From HRBIN29 sp034431815 (GTDB taxonomy: Bacteria > Chloroflexota > Dehalococcoidia > Tepidiformales > Tepidiformaceae): DNA of 22,043 bases. A program made the translations under genes and the position numbers. The stretch spans positions 1 to 22,043 of the forward strand of contig DAOUCS010000193.1 of the NCBI GenBank assembly GCA_034431815.1, in the 5' to 3' direction. The notes under the pieces were generated by a model. That model was not told the DNA's origin. It saw nothing but the letters and a program-made list of their open reading frames with translations, and made no database searches. This document shows, one piece after another, positions 13,278 through 20,377 of this stretch (position 1 is its first letter; the number at the start of each line of letters is the position of its first letter).

Positions 13278-13991
13278 TTACCGCTTCAGCGAGAGGGTCT
13301 CGGAGAGGTCGAGGCGGATTCCCGGCCCCATGGTGGTCGTGAGCGTAGCGGCGCGGATGTACTGGCCCTTCGTCTCCGCCGGCTTCGCCGCCTGGATGGC
13401 CTCGATGAACGCTGCCAGGTTCTCCTTCAGCTTCTGGTTGTCGAAGCTGACCTTGCCGATGGGCGCGTGGATGTTGGCGAGCCGGTCGACGCGGAACTCC
13501 ACCCGGCCCTGCTTCGCCTCGCGCACGGCGCGGCCCACGTCTTCGGGCGCCACCACCGTCCCGGAGCGCGGGTTCGGCATCAGCCCGCGGGGGCCGAGGA
13601 TGCGCCCCAGGCGGCCGACCTTCCCCATGAGGTCGCGCGTCGCCAGCGCGACATCGAAGTCGGTCCAGCCTTCCTGTTCGATCTTCTTGATGAGGTCGTC
13701 GCTTCCGACGTAGTCGGCCCCGGCCTCCTGAGCGGCCTTGGCCGCGTCGCCTTCAGCGAAGACGAGCACCTTCATCTCCCGCCCCAGGCCGTGGGGCAGC
13801 ACGGTCGAGCCGCGCACCTGCTGCTCGGCGTGTCGCGGGTCGAGCCCCGTGCGCAGGTGGATCTCCACCGTCTCGTCGAACTTGCCCGGATGGATCTCCT
13901 TCGCCAGCGCGATCGCCTCGTCGACGGAGTAGAACTTCTTCCGGTCGACTTTCGAGAGCGCTTCCAGGTACCGCTTGCCCCGCTTCGCCAT
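13278..13991 (-). CDS. rplA: 50S ribosomal protein L1
   Basis: Large-subunit protein of the L1 stalk, also a translational repressor of its own operon in bacteria. 237 aa. N-terminus MAKRGKRYLEALSKVDR, the central KVLVFAEGD strand, GRILGPRGLMPNPRSGTV (the L1 signature, near 120-140) and the IHAPIGKVSF segment are typical. The start at 13991 is fixed by homology and by GAGGTGG in the end of rplK. Two bases separate it from rplK. Confidence 0.97.
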   Translation of the reverse strand: MAKRGKRYLEALSKVDRKKFYSVDEAIALAKEIHPGKFDETVEIHLRTGLDPRHAEQQVRGSTVLPHGLGREMKVLVFAEGDAAKAAQEAGADYVGSDDLIKKIEQEGWTDFDVALATRDLMGKVGRLGRILGPRGLMPNPRSGTVVAPEDVGRAVREAKQGRVEFRVDRLANIHAPIGKVSFDNQKLKENLAAFIEAIQAAKPAETKGQYIRAATLTTTMGPGIRLDLSETLSLKR

Positions 13992-13993
13992 GG

Positions 13994-14413
13994 CTACACC
14001 ACCTCGATGCCCATGCTGCGGGCCGTTCCTTCGATGATCTTCATCGCCTCTTCGATGGAGTTCGCGTTCAGGTCGGGCATCTTCGTCTCGGCGATCTTCC
14101 GGATCTGCTCGACCGTGACCCGCCCCACCTTCTGCGTCCGCGGGTTGGCGCTTCCCTTCTCGATTCCCGCTGCCTGCTTCAGTAGCTCCGCTGCCGGCGG
14201 CGACTTCAAGACGAAGGTGAAGGACCGGTCTTCGAAGATCGTGATCTGGGCGGGCACGACGCCCGACATGTTCGCCGTGCGGGCGTTGTACTCCTTGACG
14301 AACTCCATGATGTTGACGCCGTGCTGGCCGAGCGCGGGGCCGATCGGCGGCGCTGGGTTCGCCTTCCCCGCCTGGATCTGCAGCGTGATGACTGCCCTGA
14401 CCTTCTTTGCCAT
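13994..14413 (-). CDS. rplK: 50S ribosomal protein L11
   Basis: Protein of the GTPase-associated centre, needed for the stringent response and factor binding. 139 aa. Conserved N-terminal domain AGKANPAPPIGPALGQHGVNIMEF and the C-terminal RNA-binding domain (about 70-139) with GRVTVEQIRKIAETKMPDLNA and the last motif ARSMGIEV. CAGGAG precedes the ATG. The usual upstream nusG/secE and downstream rplJ/rplL are missing: upstream is a divergent flavin protein and downstream the HsdR_N-like gene, so the standard cluster is broken here. Confidence 0.97.
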   Translation of the reverse strand: MAKKVRAVITLQIQAGKANPAPPIGPALGQHGVNIMEFVKEYNARTANMSGVVPAQITIFEDRSFTFVLKSPPAAELLKQAAGIEKGSANPRTQKVGRVTVEQIRKIAETKMPDLNANSIEEAMKIIEGTARSMGIEVV

Positions 14414-14440
14414 GGGGACAACGCTCCTGTGTCCAAGCGG

Positions 14441-14459
14441 CACGCTCGGGGCGTGCCTC
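14441..14459 (-). promoter_or_regulatory. Hairpin in the rplK leader
   Basis: GGCACGC (14441-14447) pairs with GCGTGCC (14453-14459), loop of 5, in the untranslated leader 28 bases before rplK. Leaders of L11-L1 operons often carry the L1 repressor site; whether this stem is that site cannot be told from sequence alone. Confidence 0.35.
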
Positions 14460-14505
14460 CACGTGGTGCGCACGGCCGGGCGCAGCCGCCCGACCCTACC
14501 CTGCC

Positions 14506-14534
14506 AGTATCCCGGAGCGCATCCCTAGCGGCAA
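14506..14534 (-). promoter_or_regulatory. Promoter of rplK-rplA
   Basis: Minus strand: TTGCCG (14534-14529), 17 bases, GATACT (14511-14506), start near 14499, leader about 85 bases. A second -10-like TAGGGT is at 14498-14493. Confidence 0.55.
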
Positions 14535-14551
14535 ACGGCGTGCATTGCCGC

Positions 14552-14557
14552 TACCAT
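14552..14557 (+). promoter_or_regulatory. -10 box of the PNPOx-like gene
   Basis: TACCAT with a predicted leader of about 24 bases that includes GGAG (14578-14581). It lies back to back with the rplK promoter. Confidence 0.45.
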
Positions 14558-14587
14558 GGCCGCCAACTCCTATCCACGGAGCCGCAG

Positions 14588-15007
14588 ATGATCGGTACCC
14601 CCGAACAGGACGCGTTCCTGACCTCTCACCGCTACGCCGTCGTGACCACGCTCCGGGCCGACGGCTCGCCGGCCAGCTCCGTCGTCTTCTACGCCCGGAA
14701 GGGCGACGAGCTCTACTTCAGCACCACGGCCGACCGCCTGAAGGCCCGCAGCCTTCGGCGCGACCCCCGCATCGTCCTCACTGCCCTCGACGAAGGCCCG
14801 CCTTTCGGCTACGTCGCCGTCGAAGGGACCGCACGCATCCAGGAGGCCGACATCGTCGACCTCCATATCGAGCTGAACCGCGCCTTCCGTCGCGACCCTG
14901 CCTGGCAGCCCCCGCCCGACTTCGCTCAGCGGCTCGCTGCCGAGGGCCGGGTTATCGTGTGGGTGTCGCCCACGCGCGTGTCGGGCGTGCCGCAGCGCGG
15001 CCGCTGA
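14588..15007 (+). CDS. PNPOx-like split-barrel flavin/F420-binding protein
   Basis: 139 aa, the size of the small pyridoxamine-5'-phosphate-oxidase-related family whose members use FMN or F420. Typical pattern: HRYAVVTTLRADGSPASSVVFYARKGDELYFST in the first barrel strands, with the TADRLKARSLRRDPRIVL helix that contacts cofactor phosphate, and VAVEGTARI. The family often reduces small molecules or is called PPOX class F420-dependent enzyme; cofactor and substrate cannot be decided here. The ATG at 14588 is chosen for the GGAG site 6 bases upstream. Confidence 0.87.
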   Translation: MIGTPEQDAFLTSHRYAVVTTLRADGSPASSVVFYARKGDELYFSTTADRLKARSLRRDPRIVLTALDEGPPFGYVAVEGTARIQEADIVDLHIELNRAFRRDPAWQPPPDFAQRLAAEGRVIVWVSPTRVSGVPQRGR

Positions 15008-15016
15008 GCCGAGGTC

Positions 15017-15045
15017 TTGACCGCCCGGCGGGGGTGGCCGATACT
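15017..15045 (+). promoter_or_regulatory. Promoter of the MrfA-type helicase gene
   Basis: TTGACC (15017-15022), 17 bases, GATACT (15040-15045): the best -35/-10 pair in the window. Start near 15052, leader about 22 bases with AAGGAG. Confidence 0.65.
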
Positions 15046-15073
15046 TCGAACATCCGTTCTGAAGGAGACGGGC

Positions 15074-17380
15074 GTGCCCCGGCCTCGGCCTGCCTACCCG
15101 CCTCCCGCCCTGCGGCCGCTCCGCGCCGACCTCGCGGGGCAGGCGCTCGTCGCGGAGCTGCAGCGCCGAGGCGGCACCGTCGTCAGCCGCTGGCTCGAAG
15201 GGCAGCCGCCGCGTTTCGCCTCCTGGCCGTCGGGCCTCGACGAGCGTCTGCTCGCGGCCCTCGGAGAAGCGGGCATCCCCCGCCCGTACACGCACCAGGC
15301 CGAGGCCATTGCGGCCGCCCTAGCCAGGAAGAACGTCGTGGTCGTCACCCCCACGGCGAGCGGGAAGACCCTCTGCTACAACGTGCCCGTCCTCAACGCC
15401 ATCCTGCGCGACCCTTCGGCCCGCGCCCTCTACCTGTTCCCCACGAAGGCCCTCGCCCAGGACCAGCTCGATGAGCTCCTCGGCCTCGTGGGCCGCCTGG
15501 GCGCCGACATCGGCGTCCACACCTACGACGGCGATACCTCGGCCGACGCGCGGCGGGTCGTCCGCTCGGCCGCGCACGTCGTCCTCACGAACCCCGACAT
15601 GCTCCACACGGGGATCCTTCCGCACCACACCCGCTGGACGCGCCTCTTCGAAGGGCTGGAGTACGTCGTCATCGACGAACTCCACCAGTACCGGGGCGTG
15701 TTCGGCGCCCACGTGGCGAACGTCATCCGCCGTCTCCGCCGGGTCTGCCAGTTCTACGGATCCGACCCAACGTTCATCCTCTGCTCCGCCACCGTCGGCA
15801 ACCCCGGCGAGCTCGCACGGGCGGTCATCGGCGAGGACGTCCTCGTGGTGGACCGGAGCGGCGCGCCGAGCAGCGACCGCTTTGTCATCCTCTACAATCC
15901 GCCGGTCGTCAACCCCCAGCTCGGCATCCGGCAGTCGTCGCTTCTCGCCGGACGCGACGTTGCCGCCCGCCTCCTCCTCTCGGGCTTCCAGACAATCGTC
16001 TTCGCCGGATCGCGCCTGCGCGTGGAGATTCTCCTCACCTACCTGCGGGAGGCGCTCCGCGAGCGGCCCGGCGCGGCCGAACGGGTCGCCGGCTACCGCG
16101 GGGGCTACCTGCCCAACGAGCGCCGCCGCATCGAGGCAGGGCTCCGCGAGGGGAGCATCCGGGGGGTGGTGGCCACGAACGCCCTCGAGCTGGGGATCGA
16201 CATCGGGAGTCTCGCCGCCTCCGTCGTCGTCGGCTACCCCGGCTCCATCGCCAGCCTCTGGCAGCAGTTCGGTCGTGCCGGCCGCCGCGACGAGCCCGCC
16301 CTCTGCGTCCTCGTCGCCAGCTCGAACCCGCTCGACCAGTACCTCGCCGCCCACCCCGAATTCATCTTCGAGACGCCGGTGGAACAGGGCCTCCTCGACC
16401 CCGATAACCTGTACGTCCTAGGGAGCCACCTGAAGTGCGCCGCCTTCGAACTTCCCTTCGAGGAGGGCGAGACCTTCGGGCCCCATACGGAGGAGATGCT
16501 CAACCTGCTCGTCGAGGATGGCGTCCTCCAGCGCGCCAAAGGTCGGTACTACTGGATGTCCGAAGCCTTCCCGGCCGAGAACGTTAGCCTCCGTACGGCC
16601 AGCACGGACAACTTCGTGATCATCGAAGAGGGGCCGAGCCCCCGCGTTATCGGCGAGTGCGACCGCCCTTCCGCGCCCCTCCTCATCCACGAAGACGCTA
16701 TCTACATCCACGGCGGCCAGCAGTACCAGGTGGAGCGCCTCGATTGGGACGACAAGAAGGCGTACGTGCGCCCGGTCGCGGTCGACTACTACACCGACGC
16801 GGAGCTCGCTGTCGACCTGAAGGTGCTCGACGTCGCGGCCTCGGCGCCGGGGGCCGCGCTCACCGCCGAGCACGGCGAAGTTGCCCTGACCTTCCTCGCC
16901 ACCATCTTCAAGAAGGTGAAGTTGCGCACGCACGAGAACGTGGGCTGGGGGCGCATCGCCATCCCCGAGGAGTCGATGCACACCATGGCCGCCTGGTTCG
17001 CATTCGGGCCGAAGGCGTCCGCCGGCCTCGGCCGCCAGGAGCTTGCCGCCGGGCTCGAAGGGGTCGCCCACCTCGCCCGGAGCCTCGCCCCGGCCTTCTG
17101 CCTCTGCGATCCCCGCGACGTGGGCGTCGATGTCCAGGTGCGCTCTCCCCACACCGGGCTGCCGACGGTCTTCCTCTACGACCTCGTTCCGGGCGGCGTC
17201 GGCCTCACGCCGCGCATCTTCGAGCTGCGCCGCGAGCTCCTTCAGGCTTGCCTCGATACGGTGCGGGCCTGCGCCTGCCGGTGGGGCTGTCCGTCGTGCG
17301 TCGGCGCCCAGGCCGAACCTCGCAGCCCGGCCAAGGCCGCCGCGGCTGCGCTGCTCGAGGCCGCAATCGAACACGGCTGA
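15074..17380 (+). CDS. DEAD/DEAH-box helicase with C-terminal Zn-binding DUF1998, MrfA/Hrq1 type
   Basis: Superfamily 2 DNA helicase, 768 aa. Start is GTG at 15074 behind AAGGAGA; the in-frame TTG further upstream is the promoter -35 box. Motifs: YTHQ (72-75), Walker A TPTASGKT (92-99), DELH (201-204), SAT (238-240), then the second RecA domain with GYRGGYLPNERR (340-351), ATNALELGIDIG (367-378) and QQFGRAGRRD (397-406). The C-terminal DUF1998 region ends in four cysteines (733, 735, 739, 742; CACRWGCPSC) that bind a metal in this family. Bacillus MrfA works with the nuclease MrfB in repair of mitomycin adducts; the fungal Hrq1 relative acts on crosslinks. No MrfB homologue is in the window. 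Converges on rmuC across a long non-coding gap. Confidence 0.92.
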   Translation: MPRPRPAYPPPALRPLRADLAGQALVAELQRRGGTVVSRWLEGQPPRFASWPSGLDERLLAALGEAGIPRPYTHQAEAIAAALARKNVVVVTPTASGKTLCYNVPVLNAILRDPSARALYLFPTKALAQDQLDELLGLVGRLGADIGVHTYDGDTSADARRVVRSAAHVVLTNPDMLHTGILPHHTRWTRLFEGLEYVVIDELHQYRGVFGAHVANVIRRLRRVCQFYGSDPTFILCSATVGNPGELARAVIGEDVLVVDRSGAPSSDRFVILYNPPVVNPQLGIRQSSLLAGRDVAARLLLSGFQTIVFAGSRLRVEILLTYLREALRERPGAAERVAGYRGGYLPNERRRIEAGLREGSIRGVVATNALELGIDIGSLAASVVVGYPGSIASLWQQFGRAGRRDEPALCVLVASSNPLDQYLAAHPEFIFETPVEQGLLDPDNLYVLGSHLKCAAFELPFEEGETFGPHTEEMLNLLVEDGVLQRAKGRYYWMSEAFPAENVSLRTASTDNFVIIEEGPSPRVIGECDRPSAPLLIHEDAIYIHGGQQYQVERLDWDDKKAYVRPVAVDYYTDAELAVDLKVLDVAASAPGAALTAEHGEVALTFLATIFKKVKLRTHENVGWGRIAIPEESMHTMAAWFAFGPKASAGLGRQELAAGLEGVAHLARSLAPAFCLCDPRDVGVDVQVRSPHTGLPTVFLYDLVPGGVGLTPRIFELRRELLQACLDTVRACACRWGCPSCVGAQAEPRSPAKAAAAALLEAAIEHG

Positions 17381-17922
17381 GGGGGAGGACGTGGGACTGC
17401 CGCCGCGGAGCGTGAGGGGCTCCCGCCTGCCTTTCGGCTCGGCGAGTGGCAAGGACCTCCACGGCATGGCGAGCGGCGCCGGCGGGGCCGGCCCGAGCCC
17501 GCAACCGACCCGGGCTGTGCGCGGGTGACCGGGTTCCTGCCGCTTCTGCTCCATCGGGAGCGAGGGGGCGGAGGGACGTCGCGATGGACTCATCGAGCAC
17601 GGCGGCAGAAGCCCGTCGGCGGGTTCGCTCGCGCAAGACCTGGGAGACTCTCGAAGGAGGGATGGGGCCTCTCGTCGCCGACGACCGCGCGTCAGCGATT
17701 GCGTCGCCGGCTCGTCACCCCCGGACCGGGGGAGCCGGCGTCGGCCCCCGCACCGTGGCTCCGCGACCCCGCCGTGCGGCTGCGCCCTCGGCGCGGCGGG
17801 GGGAGGGCAGGGGTCAGCGCGGTGACGGGTGACGCGGCGGCGGCGCGGCCGCGCACAGTGCGACCCGGACGGACGCCTCGGCTCCGCCCGCCGGAGGCGC
17901 CCCGGAGGTGCGTAGGCGGCGG
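17381..17922. other. Gene-free GC-rich region with large hairpins
   Basis: 542 bases between the 3' ends of the helicase and rmuC genes. No frame looks like a protein. Structures visible: an 8-bp stem CGCCGGCT/AGCCGGCG (17705-17712, 17733-17740) enclosing, after a 5-base bulge, a 6-bp stem CCCCCG/CGGGGG with loop GAC; an 11-bp stem with one G-U pair (17767-17777 with 17791-17801); and a perfect 12-bp palindrome GCGCGGCCGCGC (17843-17854). Hand counts of single lines range from 67 to 87% G+C, highest at 17761-17880. Such length is unusual for two converging genes, where 20-60 bases is the norm in this window. A non-coding RNA is possible; no known family was recognised. Confidence 0.4.
17874..17899 (-). 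terminator. Hairpin after rmuC
   Basis: CGCCTC (17874-17879) pairs with GAGGCG (17894-17899), continued by GGC/GCC after a single bulged G, loop of 7. It starts 24 bases after the rmuC stop on the transcribed strand. Confidence 0.4.
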
Positions 17923-18966
17923 TTACCCGGGGCGTTCCTCGGGCGGGGGGAGCGCGGATGGCTCGGCCCGGGCTTCGATGGCCGCCAGCGCCGCTGCCGC
18001 CCGCTGGGTTCGGCGGCGCAGGTCATCGCGCGAGTTCTGAAGCATGGTCAGCGCCTTCGAGAAGCGTCCGTCGAGCTCCTCTTCCATCTCCGCGAAGAGC
18101 TGGCGCAGGCTGTCGAGGGCGCCGGCCAGCTTCTGGACGTCGATGGATGCACCGCTGCGGATGGCCGTTTGCACCACGAGCAGCAGGTAGGGGATGAGGC
18201 TCCCGTAGCCGAGGAGCACGACGTTCATCCGCAGCCCCTCGACCTGGGCCTCTGTCGCCAGCTCCGCCACCGCGTCAGGCACCACGGCGATGGCGAAGCC
18301 GGCCGTGCGCTCCGGGTGGACGTACTTCTGTACCTCCTGCATCTTCTGCCGCACCTGCTGCACGATGCGTTGGCGGACGTGGGCCGCTTCATCCCCGTCC
18401 TGGGTTCGGGAAAGCTCCTCCAGCAGGCCCGTTGCCGGCCACTTCGAGTCGATGGGCACGAGCAGCCCGCTCGGCAGCCGCAGCGCGAACTCCACCACCT
18501 TCCCTTCGATCTGCGCGTCACGTACCTGCCACTCCGGCGGCAGCTGTCGGAACAATGCCTCCACAATAGATTCGCCCGCCGCGCCCTTCGTGGCCGTGCC
18601 CGCCATCAGCAGCTCGAGCCGCCGCAGGACCTCGGCGTTCTTCGAGTCGGTCTCCCGCAGCGCTTGGGCGGCTTCGCCCAGCCGAGCGAGCTGCTGCGAC
18701 GCCTGCTCCATTTGGGAGCGTACCGAATCGGTCGAACGCTGGAGCTGCTGGACGGTCGTGTCCGTCTGCGCGAGCCGCTCCTGGACGCGGCCCACCTCCC
18801 GCCGCAGGTCCGCCCCGCTCCCCTCCAGGGCTGCGAGCCGCGCGGCCAGCTCCCCGAGCTGGCGGTGAATCGCCGCGTCGCCGGAGCTGCGGCGGCCGAG
18901 CGCCAGCACGGCCGCGAGGGCAAGCACGGCTCCCGCGGCGATCCCGGCAAGGAGAGCGAGCTCCAT
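17923..18966 (-). CDS. rmuC: DNA recombination protein RmuC homologue
   Basis: 347 aa. RmuC limits recombination at inverted repeats and has a predicted endonuclease-like fold. Seen here: an N-terminal membrane segment (2-23), a long coiled coil rich in Gln, Leu and Arg (about 31-118), then the RmuC core with KGAAGESIVEALFRQLP, EGKVVEFALRLPSGLLVPIDSKWP and the RTAGFAIAVVPDAV segment, ending in a second coiled region. The start at 18966 begins just at the membrane segment; there is no Shine-Dalgarno site, but TATACT lies 8 bases before the ATG. A longer reading upstream would run through the divergent gene and is rejected. Confidence 0.9.
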   Translation of the reverse strand: MELALLAGIAAGAVLALAAVLALGRRSSGDAAIHRQLGELAARLAALEGSGADLRREVGRVQERLAQTDTTVQQLQRSTDSVRSQMEQASQQLARLGEAAQALRETDSKNAEVLRRLELLMAGTATKGAAGESIVEALFRQLPPEWQVRDAQIEGKVVEFALRLPSGLLVPIDSKWPATGLLEELSRTQDGDEAAHVRQRIVQQVRQKMQEVQKYVHPERTAGFAIAVVPDAVAELATEAQVEGLRMNVVLLGYGSLIPYLLLVVQTAIRSGASIDVQKLAGALDSLRQLFAEMEEELDGRFSKALTMLQNSRDDLRRRTQRAAAALAAIEARAEPSALPPPEERPG

Positions 18967-18974
18967 GTCACGAG

Positions 18975-18980
18975 AGTATA
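18975..18980 (-). promoter_or_regulatory. -10 box directly before rmuC
   Basis: Minus-strand TATACT (5 of 6 to consensus), 8 bases from the ATG, so transcription should begin at or next to the start codon. No clear -35 box. Confidence 0.5.
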
Positions 18981-19010
18981 CCGCCCCGGCGCCGGCCCGA
19001 GGAGCGGTCG

Positions 19011-19039
19011 TTGACGCCCCCCGTACGCGGTGGCACCCT
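19011..19039 (+). promoter_or_regulatory. Promoter of the DUF1801 gene, probably leaderless
   Basis: TTGACG (19011-19016), exactly 17 bases, CACCCT (19034-19039), then 6 bases to the ATG at 19046. The -10 is weak but its position fits; no Shine-Dalgarno site is present. Confidence 0.45.
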
Positions 19040-19045
19040 GCGCCC

Positions 19046-19477
19046 ATGGCGAAGCGCGCGGCCGGCGGAGGGTTCAGCGAGGCCGAGCGAAAAGCCATGC
19101 GCGAGCGCGCCCGCGAACTCCGCGCGGCGCGCCGCGGCCCGAAGCGCGACCCCGACGAGGAAGTTCGGGAGAAGATCGCCCAGCTTCCCGAACCGGACCG
19201 AACCCTCGCGCTCCGATTCCACGAGATCGTGCGCGAGGAGGCGCCCGTCCTCACGCCCCGACTCTGGTACGGCATGCCCGCCTACGCCAAGGACGGTTCC
19301 GTCCTCTGCTTCCTGCAGCCTGCCTCGAAGTTCGGGACGCGCTACGCAACCGTCGGTTTCACCGACGCCGCCCGGCTGGACGAGGGCGCCTGGTGGCCGG
19401 TATCGTTCGCCGTTACCGCCCTCGATCCCCAGATCGAGCAGAACATCCGTCAACTCGTGCGCAGGGCCCTCGGCTGA
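19046..19477 (+). CDS. DUF1801 / YdhG-like protein
   Basis: 143 aa. The N-terminal basic helix (FSEAERKAMRERARELRAARRG) followed by KIAQLPEPDRTLALRFHEIVREEAP and the core PRLWYGMPAYAKDGSVLCFLQPASKFGTRYATVGF is the usual arrangement of DUF1801 proteins, a group with a frataxin-like fold sometimes called iron chaperones; the function is not established. The ATG at 19046 is chosen because the family begins there and an upstream in-frame ATG would lie inside the rmuC start region. It converges on the acylphosphatase gene with a 9-base gap. Confidence 0.87.
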   Translation: MAKRAAGGGFSEAERKAMRERARELRAARRGPKRDPDEEVREKIAQLPEPDRTLALRFHEIVREEAPVLTPRLWYGMPAYAKDGSVLCFLQPASKFGTRYATVGFTDAARLDEGAWWPVSFAVTALDPQIEQNIRQLVRRALG

Positions 19478-19486
19478 GGAATCCGC

Positions 19487-19795
19487 TCATCCTGTCGGGC
19501 GGATTTCGAACGCCGTCGGCAGGTTGGCAGGCAGGTCGAGCTCGCTCACGTCCACATCCGTGACGATGGCGCCGGGCGGGCCGGCGCGCAGCTCGCGGAG
19601 GAATGCCTCGACGGCCTCGGGTGGGCCCGCTGCCTGCACCTCGACCGTGCGGCCGTCGCGGAGGTTGCGCACCCAGCCGCGCAGCCCGAGGCGGCGCGCC
19701 GTGTCGCGGGTGAAGTAGCGGAAGCCGACACCTTGGACGTGCCCCCGGACGAGGACGCGCACGGCGCGCTCGCCGGCGCTCCCGGCGCTGCTCAC
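19487..19795 (-). CDS. acyP: Acylphosphatase
   Basis: Small enzyme (102 aa) that hydrolyses carboxyl-phosphate bonds such as acetyl phosphate or 1,3-bisphosphoglycerate. Signature VRGHVQGVGFRYF carries Arg26, and GWVRNLRDG carries Asn44, the two catalytic residues. The start is GTG and overlaps the stop of the upstream gene by four bases (GTGA), so both are translated from the same message. An N-terminal extension of about 8 residues (SSAGSAGE) precedes the core. Confidence 0.95.
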   Translation of the reverse strand: MSSAGSAGERAVRVLVRGHVQGVGFRYFTRDTARRLGLRGWVRNLRDGRTVEVQAAGPPEAVEAFLRELRAGPPGAIVTDVDVSELDLPANLPTAFEIRPTG

Positions 19796-20247
19796 CGCCG
19801 GCTCCGCGGCCGTTCCCAGATGGTCTTCCAGCGGCGCGGGTCGCCGCGGACGGCGGCCTTCATCGCTTCGAGTTCGCGCTGCAAGAGGTCATCGAGGGCC
19901 GCGTCGAGCCGCGCGCCCGCGCCGGGCTCCGCCGCCTCCAGCCGCTGGCGGAGCGTGCGCAGCACGTCGCGGCGGACGAGGCTGCGGACGGTGTGCGGCC
20001 ACATGAAGAAGGAGAACGCTTCCGGCGCCCCGAACATGCCCCGATGACGCCCGAGCCACAGGTACCGCTCTTGGATGCTGGCGACCGGCTCCACGACGCC
20101 GGCGAAGGGGCCCGCCTCGGCGTTGGCCCGCGTGTCAACGAGCAGCCGCTCGGGGAAGAGCGTGAACGCGATCGCCAGCACGTCCGCCCGGCGGAGCACC
20201 TCCTCCACGGCCTCGAGGTCCACTTGCACTCCGTTCTCCGTCAGCAT
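19792..20247 (-). CDS. Hypothetical protein, 151 aa
   Basis: Not recognised. The ATG at 20247 lies 8 bases after AGGAGG (20261-20256), which rules out the GTG nine bases upstream that overlaps the ribosome site. The N-terminal half has LEAVEEVLRRADVLAIAFTLFPERLLVDTR, then VASIQERYLWLGRHRGMFGAPEAFSFFMWPHTV with several aromatic residues and histidines, and the C-terminal half is a charged helix pair (LRQRLEAAEPG, LDAALDDLLQRELEAMKA) ending in a basic tail. No membrane segment or metal cluster. It overlaps acyP by four bases and follows groEL by 130 bases on the same strand, so an operon with acyP is likely; with groEL it is less so because of hairpins between. Confidence 0.75.
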   Translation of the reverse strand: MLTENGVQVDLEAVEEVLRRADVLAIAFTLFPERLLVDTRANAEAGPFAGVVEPVASIQERYLWLGRHRGMFGAPEAFSFFMWPHTVRSLVRRDVLRTLRQRLEAAEPGAGARLDAALDDLLQRELEAMKAAVRGDPRRWKTIWERPRSRR

Positions 20248-20294
20248 CGTGCACACCTCCTCGTTCCGGTGTTCGGCCGCTTTCGGGACGGCAT

Positions 20295-20325
20295 CGAGGG
20301 GGCAGGCCAGCGGCCCACCCCCTCG
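20295..20325 (-). terminator. Second hairpin between groEL and the hypothetical gene
   Basis: CGAGGGGG (20295-20302) pairs with CCCCCTCG (20318-20325), 8 base pairs, with an inner GGCC-AGC-GGCC stem (20305-20315). No U-run. Confidence 0.45.
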
Positions 20326-20344
20326 CGCGGATCGTTCCCGGTAT

Positions 20345-20368
20345 CGACCCCTTCCGGGGCCTGGGTCG
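20345..20368 (-). terminator. Hairpin directly after groEL
   Basis: CGACCC (20345-20350) pairs with GGGTCG (20363-20368); alternatively CCCC/GGGG (20348-20351, 20356-20359). It begins 9 bases after the groEL stop. Confidence 0.4.
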
Positions 20369-20377
20369 CGGCCGGCG

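Noticed and set aside
15017..15073. TTG start extending the helicase by 19 residues.
   Set aside because: The TTG is the first half of a good -35 box, and the GTG at 15074 has an AAGGAGA ribosome site.
17446..18040. Open frames of 128 and 171 codons on the plus strand behind the helicase gene.
   Set aside because: They look like low-complexity noise, and the longer one runs through the end of rmuC.
15074..19477. A DNA-defence or repair island made of helicase, rmuC, SRAP and the HsdR_N-like gene.
   Set aside because: The genes are on different strands with separate promoters and housekeeping genes between them; no operon or known defence arrangement is seen.
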